From positions 708,205-772,204 of the forward strand of contig CM055749.1 in assembly GCA_029465975.1 (NCBI GenBank): 64,000 bases of DNA. The letters are read 5' to 3'. Every line of letters begins with the position of its first letter. The stretch's first letter is position 1. The position numbers and the translations under genes were made by a program. Positions 55,846 through 64,000 of this stretch are shown piece by piece. This DNA comes from Dallia pectoralis (Eukaryota > Chordata > Actinopteri > Esociformes > Umbridae). The notes beneath the pieces are model-generated. The model made no database searches. It was given only the letters and a program-made list of their open reading frames with translations, and was not told where the DNA came from.

Positions 55846-57164
55846 GAGTTATAATCTGCAGACTGCACTACAGGCAGATCTATAAATCCACCTGTCATAT
55901 ATATTGTAACTGCACATTATAATTTGTTTATTAGTCAACCCACAGAACACGGGTTTAAAGGCTGACCACAGTTCTGCTGTCCTATCTATAAACATGACTC
56001 ATCTCATGACCCTGTTTTTCTAGAAGGTATTTTGTTTTGGATATCATAGAAGACTTAGTGGAAACTTCTCTGGCACAGAGCTGAAGGGTAACTCCTCTTT
56101 AAAGAAAAATGATTCTGAAATAGGGAATTCTCATTGGCTTGTCCTGGTTTAAGGAATAATGCTGATTGGCTCTTTGTGTAAGGGAGATAGCTAGATGATT
56201 GGCCCAGTGGTCCAGAGTAATGGTCCTTGAAATAGAAGTGTTCTTGACCTTTATGGACACGTCCCAAATGGAATGTCATTCCCTATGTAATCCTAGTGCT
56301 CTTTCAACCAGAGCCCTACAGATACCAGTCAAATGTAGTGCACTTCCGTGCCATATAGTAGTGTACTATACACAGGATAGTAGTTCATTTTGGACATCTG
56401 TCACTAGCTGGCATCCAAGAGTCGGATGGAATCCAATGCCAACATTCCATGATTCCAGATGGAGGGCACACGTCCGGAATCTAAGAATATCACTGGACTT
56501 CAACATATTGCACTATACATAATATTACTACTGAAATATTACCATTTATTCACCTGACTTCACCAAAACATATTGCACTATACATAATATTACTACTGAA
56601 ATATTACCATTTATTCACCTGACTTCACCAAAACATATTGCACTATACATAATATTACTACTGAAATATTACCATTTATTCAGATGCTACTGTGACATAG
56701 ACATGTTTAGTAGGTAATACTTTAAAAATACACGTGTAGGTTAAGACTCATGACATCAAGAGGCTGAAAGAAAATGTATTTTATTGTCTGAGAGGTTTCT
56801 TTTAACCTCGACTTCTATACTGTACCAATCAGCTTTTTGTGCTTAAAAGACTACGCGACCAGACAGACGGGGTAAAGTAATGCATTTATTGGTGATACAT
56901 TTGGATTGTGATTACGTTGTGAATTTGCCAACTGATTTTCCTTGAGCTTTGAGACATGGAATTCCTAGGTGAATAAATCCTCAGGCGAATTAAATGTTTT
57001 ATCTTCCTGAGTAGCTGATGGAAGCGTCCCTCATTCCAGTAATTTGTGGTCCTTTGTGGAGATGTGCAGGTATTTAAAAGAAAACAGAAATCCCTGTCTG
57101 TATATGAAACATTAAAATATAACATTTCCAAGCAATCTACCTCGAGCCCAATGGAAGGTAAGAC
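55846..57164. other. mostly unique sequence, no gene recognised
   Basis: Contains 2.6 copies of a 65-bp unit (56510-56690; TTACTACTGAAATATTACCA) and the dispersed repeat at 56.3 kb. On the minus strand 57131-56886 is an open frame of 81 codons ending next to an AATAAA (about 56889). I do not recognise it and would not call it a gene. Confidence 0.45.
56263..56410. repeat. dispersed repeat of salmonid/pike type
   Basis: The segment with GTCCCAAATGGAATG, CCCTATGTAATC and TAGTGTACTATA resembles a dispersed repeat I know from salmonid and esocid genomes. No coding content. Confidence 0.35.
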
Positions 57165-58290
57165 TCTTAATGAACACTACAGGAAGTTAAACTCTTAGTT
57201 AACACAACAGGAAGTTAAACTCTTAGTTAACACAACAGGAAGTTAAACTCTTAGTGAACACTAGAGGGAGTTAAACTCTTAGTAAACACTACAGGAAGTT
57301 AAACTCTTAGTGAACACTAGAGGGAGTTAAACTCTTAGTGAACACTACAGGAAGTTAAACTCTTAGTGAACACTAGAGGGAGTTAAACTCTTATTGAGAA
57401 CTAGAGGGAGTTAAACTCTTAGTGAACACTACAGGAAGTTAAACTCTTAGTGAACACTACAGGAAGTTAAACTCTTAGTGAACACTACAGGAAGTTAAAC
57501 TTTTAGTGAACACTAGAGGGAGTTAAACTCTTATTGAACACTAGAGGGAGTTAAACTCTTAGTGAACACTACAGGAAGTTAAACTCTTAGTGAACACTAC
57601 AGGAAGTTAAACTCCTAGTGAACACTAGAGGGAGTTAAACTCTTATTGAACACTAGAGGGAATTAAACTCTCATTGAACACTAGAGGGAGTTAAACTCTT
57701 ATTGAACACTAGAGGGAGTTAAACTCTTAGTTAACACTACAGGAAGTTAAACTCATATTGAACACTAGAGGGAGTTAAACTCTTATTGAACACTAGAGGG
57801 AGTTAAACTCTTAGTGAACACTACAGGAAGTTAAACTCTTAGTGAACACTACAGGAAGTTAAACTCTTGGTGAACACTAGAGGGAGTTAAACTCTTATTG
57901 AACACTAGAGGGAGTTAAACTCTTAGTGAACACTACAGGAAGTTAAACTCATAGTGAACACTGCAGGAAGTTAAACTCTTAGTGAACACTACAGGAAGTT
58001 AAACTCTTATTGAACACAAAAGGGAGTTAAACTCTTAGTGAACACTAGAGGGAGTTAAACTCTTATTGAACACTAGAGGGAGATAAACTCTTAGTAAACA
58101 CCAGATGGAGTTAAACTATTAGTAAACACCAGAGGGAGTTAAACTATTAGTGAACACTAGAGGGAGTTAAACTATTAGTGAACACTAGAGGGAGTAAAAC
58201 GATTAGTGAACACTAGAGGGAGTTATACTCTTAGTGAACACTAGAGGGAGTAATGCTCTTATTGAACACTAGAGGATGTAAGGCACTAGT
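57165..58290. repeat. minisatellite, 28-bp unit
   Basis: About 40 copies of two main types (CACTACAGGAAGTTAAACTC and CACTAGAGGGAGTTAAACTC), ending in an inverted copy at 58282-58322. Confidence 0.95.
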
Positions 58291-58344
58291 CGTTTAACTC
58301 CCTCTAGTGTTCACTAATAGTATTTAAAAAGTAGTTAGTTTTTC

Positions 58345-59215
58345 ATGGTCAGTGTAACACAGTCTTTAATAACGTGTTCACTCTCTCTGACTGATAAAAA
58401 CACAGTCTTTTATAATGTGGTAATTCTCTCTGACTCATAATAACACAGTATTTTATAATGTGGTAATTCTCTCTGACTCATAATAACACAGTCTTTTATA
58501 ATGTGGTCATTCTCTCTGACTAATAATAACAAAGTCTTTTATAATGTGGTCAGTCTCTCTGACTCATAATAACAGTCTTTTATAATGTGGTCAGTCTCTC
58601 TGACTCATAATAACAGTCTTTTATAATGTGGTCAGTCTCTCTGACTCATAATAACAGTCTTTTATAATGTGGTCAGTCTCTCTGACTCATAATAACACAG
58701 TCTTTTATAATGTGGTCAGTCTCTCTGACTCATAATAACAGTCTTTTATAATGTGGTCAGTCTCTCTGACTCATAATAACACAGTCTTTTATAATGTGGT
58801 CAGTCTCTCTGACTCATAATAACAGTCTTTTATAATGTGGTCAGTCTCTCTGACTCATAATAACAGTCTTTTATAATGTGGTCAGTCTCTCTGACTCATA
58901 ATAACAGTCTTTTATAATGTGGTCAGTCTCTCTGACTCATAATAACAGTCTTTTATAATGTGGTCAGTCTCTCTGACTCATAATAACAGTCTTTTATAAT
59001 GTGGTCAGTCTCTCTGACTCATAATAACAGTCTTTTATAATGTGGTCAGTCTCTCTGACTCATAATAACAGTCTTTTATAATGTGGTCAGTCTCTCTGAC
59101 TCATAATAACAGTCTTTTATAATGTGGTCAGTCTCTCTGACTCATAATAACAGTCTTTTATAATGTGGTCAGTCTCTCTGACTCATAATAACAGTCTTTT
59201 ATAATGGGGTCAGTC
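58345..59215. repeat. minisatellite, 41-44 bp unit
   Basis: About 21 copies with CTCTGACTCATAATAACAGT; early copies have an extra ACA. Confidence 0.95.
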
Positions 59216-59374
59216 TCTCTGAGATGTTATCATCCACTGGTAGTTATCATTAACTCTGCAGGAACTGGAGACATCCATTCTCTTGCATGTTCAATAGACA
59301 GTCAAACATTTTTCAATTCCTTAGATCTCTAGGCAACCCTCATCAATGTCAACTTCCTAGTTATTCTCTGATTC

Positions 59375-61455
59375 TAATGTATTCAGACTTTACATTTTAG
59401 TTCAGCTGTGATTCTAATGTATTCAGACTTTACATTTTAGTTCAGCTGTGATTCTAATGTATTCAGACCTTACATTCTAGTTCAGCTGTGATTCATCTGA
59501 CTGCAGCTATATTGACTCACTGTATCAATGTGTAGAGCACATCAATGAATGGATGAACCAAAATTGTCTACAATTAAACCAAAATAAAACTGAGATTATT
59601 GTGTTTGGCAACAAAAATAAAAGAACTAATATTAGGAAAGAACTTGATTCTCGGGCCTTAAAAACCAGGGACCAAGTGCGTAATCTAGGTGTAATGATAG
59701 ACTCAGATCTCACGTTCACCAGTCATATCAAAGCGGTAACCAAAACAGCATTCTATCATCTTAAAAATATAGCCAGAATCAAGGACCTGGTGTCGAAAAA
59801 AGACAGAGAGAGGCTTATCCATGCATTTATCTCCAGTAGGGTTGACTACAGTAATGGGCTCCTAACTGGACTTCCCAAAAAGACTGTAAAACAGCTGCAG
59901 CTCATTCAGAATGCTGCTGCTAGAATGTTAACCAAGACAAAGAGAACAGAACACATCACTCCGGTTCTTAAATCTTTGCACTGGCTTCCAGTTAGTTACA
60001 GAATAGATTTTAAAGTTTTGCTAGTAGTCTATAAATCTCTAAACCGTGTGGGCCCTGAATACATTTCTGATATGTTTGAGGATTATAAACCAAGCAGGGC
60101 ACTCAGATCACTGAACTCAGGACAGCTAGTGGAGCCCAGAGTCAAAACTAAACATGGTGAAGCTTTATTCAGCAGTTACACTGCATGCAACTGGAATAAA
60201 TTACCAGAAGATCTTAGACGTTCCCAAAATGTATCAATTTTTAAAGCCAGGCTAAAAACATTTCTCTTTTCGCAAGCATATGACTGAGCACTTAAACTTT
60301 ATCACACTGTTAAGTCTATTTTAATTATCTTTTTATGCTTTTATTTGTTTATATTCTGATGCATGGCATTAATGAAAACCTGTAATGTATCAAAGAAATT
60401 AGCTAAGAAGCCAGGGAATTTTTTTTGCACAGGTTCTGAAGACCTGGAAAAAGAAGTTTCACCGGTTCTGAAGACCGGGAAATTAAATTCTCAAACTCCT
60501 GGAGGTTTGGAGAACTTCCAGGCCAGGTTCTGAAGACCTGAAAAGGTTTTAAAAGCTAATTTTGTAGATGGCTCTGCCCAGCGTTCTCCCACAGGGGAGC
60601 CCTAGGTTGCATATGCCGTCACTTCAGCATTACAGATTGTTATAAAATGCATGTATCTTATCTTGTTTTTATTTATTTTTATTCTGATAAAAGCATGTAT
60701 TTTATCATTTTATTATTTTCCTCTGTAAAGCACATTGAATTGCTTCTATGTATGAATTGTGCTATATAAATAAACGTGCTTGCTTGCTTGCTAATGTATT
60801 CAGACTTTACATCCTAGTCATTCTGTGATTCTAATGTATTCAGACTTTACATTCTAGTTCAGCTGTGATTCTAATGTATTCAGACTTCACATTCTAGTTC
60901 AGCTGTGATTCTAATGTATTCAGACTTCACATTCTAGTCATTCTGTGATTCTAATGTATTCAGACTTTACATTCTAGTTCAGCTGTGATTCTAATGTATT
61001 CAGACTTTACATTCTAGTTCAGCTGTGATTCTAATGTATTCAGACTTCACATTCTAGTTCAGCTGTGATTCTAATGTATTCAGACTTTACATTCTAGTTC
61101 TTCTGTGATTCTAATGTATTCAGACTTTACATTCTAGTTCAGCTGTGATTCTAATGTATTCAGACTTTACATTCTAGTTCAGTTGTGATTCTAATGTATT
61201 AAGACTTTACATTCTAGTTCAGCTGTGATTCTAATGTATTCAGACTTTACATTCTAGTCATTCTGTGATTCTAATGTATTCAGACTTTACATTCTAGTCA
61301 TTCTGTGATTCTAATGTATTCAGACTTTACATTCTAGTCATTCTGTGATTCTAATGTATTCAGACTTTATATTCTAGTCATTCTGTGATTCTAATGTATT
61401 CAGACTTTACATTCTAGTCATTCTGTGATTCTAATCTATTCAGACTTTACATTGT
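59375..61455. repeat. minisatellite, 40-bp unit, split by an L2 LINE
   Basis: About 20 units with GATTCTAATGTATTCAGACT: three before 59494 and the rest after 60790. Confidence 0.95.
59495..60790 (+). mobile_element. L2-type LINE, 5'-truncated, inserted in a 40-bp array
   Basis: The frame from about 59,500 to 60,287 encodes the end of reverse transcriptase: LNQNKTEIIVFG, NLGVMIDSDLTF, SSRVDYSNGLLTGLPKK, LQLIQNAAARML, HITPVLKSLHWLPV, WNKLPEDLR, then stop. The 3' end has the usual fish L2 tail GCTATATAAATAAACGTGC followed by TTGC repeats. The coding part is intact, so it is fairly young. It splits one repeat unit: the left flank stops at TGTGATT and the right flank resumes at CTAATG. Confidence 0.9.
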
Positions 61456-61919
61456 AGTCATTCTGTGTGTGTATTTTTGGGGAATATAATCTTGGGGGTT
61501 CCCTCTGTGTCCTACTGGGTGAAAGCCAAGGTGTTGGGACACACCCACACACACACCCGGCCTTGGACACACACACACACACAACCCTGGACACACCCAC
61601 GACACAGTAAGAACAGAGAGTTCCAACACGAGGATTTCATCCCTACCAGGAAATAGAGAATCCCATTCACCCTCCCCCAACTCTACATCATATCTGTCCC
61701 GTCTCTACCTCCCTCCCTCCTTTCTTTCCAGCCATGCCTCCATAAATAGCTGTTCATGTCACTAGTGTAAGCAGTGACGAGTCCGGGTCTCTGTTATCAG
61801 AGAGGACCATTTGTTATTCTATACTCAGCTGATCCAGGTTCTGAATCACTCTCTGTTGACCCAGTAAACACTAGGGAACAAACACGTTTTCAGTTTCCAT
61901 ATTGTGTAAATGTAGCTGC
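61456..61919. other. no gene seen
   Basis: Unique sequence with a CA-rich stretch at 61540-61590. Confidence 0.5.
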
Positions 61920-62752
61920 AAACTGCAAACACTGTGTTTGATATGTTTGGGTTAAGTTCAGATGCTGTAACTAGTAGATATCTGGAGTAAACACTGTGTT
62001 TGATATGTTTGGGTTAAGTTCAGCTGCTGTAACTATTAGATATCTGTGGTAAACACTGTGTTTGATATGTTTGGGTTAAGTTCAGCTGCTGTAACTATTA
62101 GATATCTGTGGTAAACACTGTGTTTGATATGTTTGGGTTAAGTTCAGCTGCTGTAACTATTAGATATCTGTGGTAAACACTGTGTTTGATATGTTTGGGT
62201 TAAGTTCAGCTGCTGTAACTATTAGATATCTGGAGTAAACACTGTGTTTGATATGTTTGGGTTAAGTTCAGCTGCTGTAACTATTAGATATCTGTGGTAA
62301 ACACTGTGTTTGATATGTTTGGGTTAAGTTCAGCTGCTGTAACTATTAGATATCTGGAGTAAACACTGTGTTTGATATGTTTGGGTTAAGTTCAGCTGCT
62401 GTAACTATTAGATATCTGGAGTAAACACTGTGTTTGATATGTTTGGGTTAAGTTCAGCTGCTGTAACTATTAGATATCTGGAGTAAACACTGTGTTTGAT
62501 ATGTTTGGGTTAAGTTCAGCTGCTGTAACTATTAGATATCTGTAGTAAACACTGTGTTTGATATGTTTGGGTTAAGTTCAGCTGCTGTAACTATTAGATA
62601 TCTGTGGTAAACACTGTGTTTGATATGTTTGGGTTAAGTTCAGCTGCTGTAACTATTAGATATCTGTGGTAAACACTGTGTTTGATATGTTTGGGTTAAG
62701 TTCAGCTGCTGTAACTATTAGATATCTGTGGTAAACACTGTGTTTGATATGC
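61920..62752. repeat. minisatellite, 62-bp unit
   Basis: About 13 copies with GTTTGGGTTAAGTTCAGCTG. The only common variation is TCTGGAGTAA against TCTGTGGTAA. Confidence 0.95.
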
Positions 62753-63129
62753 TTTTACATCCACCACCATTAACCACAGTGACAAATCAACAACATCAGT
62801 CTGAAAAAGTCAAAATGTGTATTTGGCGACAATAAAGAGTTCTTACAAAGAGATGAACGTCTCACATTGTTTCCAGACAGGGGTTCCTCTTATATTAACC
62901 ACAAACACAGCTGATATGAAAACGTTCCTCTAGCTCAGAGGCAGACGCCTGTATATTGGGTTGTAAAACTCAGATAACACACACATTTTCTAAATAAATC
63001 ACAATTTCGAAGATTCCTGGATTCAAGAGAAAATAAATGACCCAAGAAATCCAGAAATCCTCCAACTGGGATCAGAGAAAACCTGAGCATTTTGGGAAAG
63101 TTTCCAGACATTTGTTTAACCTTTAACCT
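62753..63129. other. no gene seen
   Basis: Unique sequence, with an AATAAA at about 62830. No coding region recognised. Confidence 0.45.
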
Positions 63130-64000
63130 CCGATGTGAGATATATCAGACTGTTTAAACCAGCAGACATATCAGACTGTTTAAACCAGCAGACATATCAG
63201 ACTGTTTAAACCAGCAGACATATCAGACTGTTTAAACCAGCAGACATATCAGACTGTTTAAACCAGCAGACATATCAGACTGTTTAAACCAGCAGACATA
63301 TCAGACTGTTTAAACCAGCAGACATATCAGACTGTTTAAACCAGCAGACATATCAGACTGTTTAAACCAGCAGACATATCAGACTGTTTAAACCAGCAGA
63401 CATATCAGACTGTTTAAACCAGCAGACATATCAGACTGTTTAAACCAGCAGACATATCAGACTGTTTAAACCAGCAGACATATCAGACTGTTTAAACCAG
63501 CAGACATATCAGACTGTTTAAACCAGCAGACATATCAGACTGTTTAAACCAGCAGACATATCAGACTGTTTAAACCAGCAGACATATCAGACTGTTTAAA
63601 CCAGCAGACATATCAGACTGTTTAAACCAGCAGACATATCAGACTGTTTAAACCAGCAGACATATCAGACTGTTTAAACCAGCAGACATATCAGACTGTT
63701 TAAACCAGCAGACATATCAGACTGTTTAAACCAGCAGACATATCAGACTGTTTAAACCAGCAGACATATCAGACTGTTTAAACCAGCAGACATATCAGAC
63801 ATATCAGACTGTTTAAACCAGCAGACATATCAGACTGTTTAAACCAGCAGACATATCAGACTGTTTAAACCAGCAGACATATCAGACTGTTTAAACCAGC
63901 AGAAACCAGCAGACATATCAGACTGTTTAAACCAGCAGACATATCAGACTGTTTAAACCAGCAGACATATCAGACTGTTTAAACCAGCAGACATATCAGA
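63130..64000. repeat. minisatellite, 26-bp unit, continues past the window
   Basis: About 33 nearly perfect copies with ATCAGACTGTTTAAACCAGC. Two irregular joints (about 63798 and 63902) mark partial-unit slips. Confidence 0.97.

Noticed and set aside
56886..57131. An 81-codon minus-strand gene ending near AATAAA
   Set aside because: No recognisable family, splice context or conserved motif; length is within chance for AT-rich sequence.
63130..64000. CRISPR array
   Set aside because: Units are contiguous 26-bp repeats with no unique spacers, and the genome is eukaryotic. The same holds for the other arrays.

Overview
The window looks like teleost fish nuclear DNA. It holds intron-containing vertebrate genes, fish-type LINE, RTE and Tc1 relics, and an extreme load of tandem repeats. 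A fragment resembling a repeat common in salmonid and pike genomes (about 56,263-56,410) hints at that lineage, but this is weak evidence.

Four protein-coding genes can be read. (1) edn3, the endothelin-3 precursor, on + with exons at 14,161-14,233, 15,966-16,215 and 26,298-26,490. (2) pdrg1, a prefoldin-like protein, on - with five exons between 36,851 and 35,639. (3) fam217b, on -, with a candidate first coding exon at 48,919-48,902, an exon at 42,917-42,397 and a giant repeat-filled exon from 42,140 down to 37,338. (4) ppp1r3d, a glycogen-targeting subunit of protein phosphatase 1, on + at 53,318-54,370. In human, EDN3, FAM217B and PPP1R3D lie together at 20q13.3, with FAM217B and PPP1R3D head to head. 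The same orientation here supports orthology. PDRG1 is elsewhere on human chromosome 20.

Layout. 1-14 kb: tandem arrays, a dead RTE LINE (1.55-4.05 kb), LINE tails, a TA-flanked DNA transposon with inverted termini (11.55-13.19 kb) and a 65-bp VNTR just upstream of edn3. 14-26.5 kb: edn3, whose 10-kb second intron is almost all tandem arrays (16-, 33-, 33- and 29-bp units), telomere-like repeat and one LINE relic, ending in a (TG)n tract that forms the 3' splice site. 26.5-35 kb: CA-rich array, downstream edn3 sequence, more arrays, a Tc1 relic and LINE relics. 35-49.3 kb: pdrg1 and fam217b. fam217b carries about 104 copies of a 10-residue repeat and about 6 of a 15-residue repeat in frame; its intron is filled by a 28-bp array of about 122 copies. 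49.3-53.3 kb: purine-rich and AT-rich arrays, then a 51-bp VNTR touching the ppp1r3d coding exon. 54.4-64 kb: the ppp1r3d 3' UTR, then arrays with one L2-type LINE inserted; the last array runs off the window.

Roughly half of the 64 kb is tandem repeat by my hand count of array lengths. The genes are not a pathway unit. The theme is how ordinary genes persist inside expanding minisatellites, with arrays contacting a promoter, splice sites, coding sequence and possible polyadenylation signals. All coordinates were read by eye, so array edges are accurate to about 10-20 bases.
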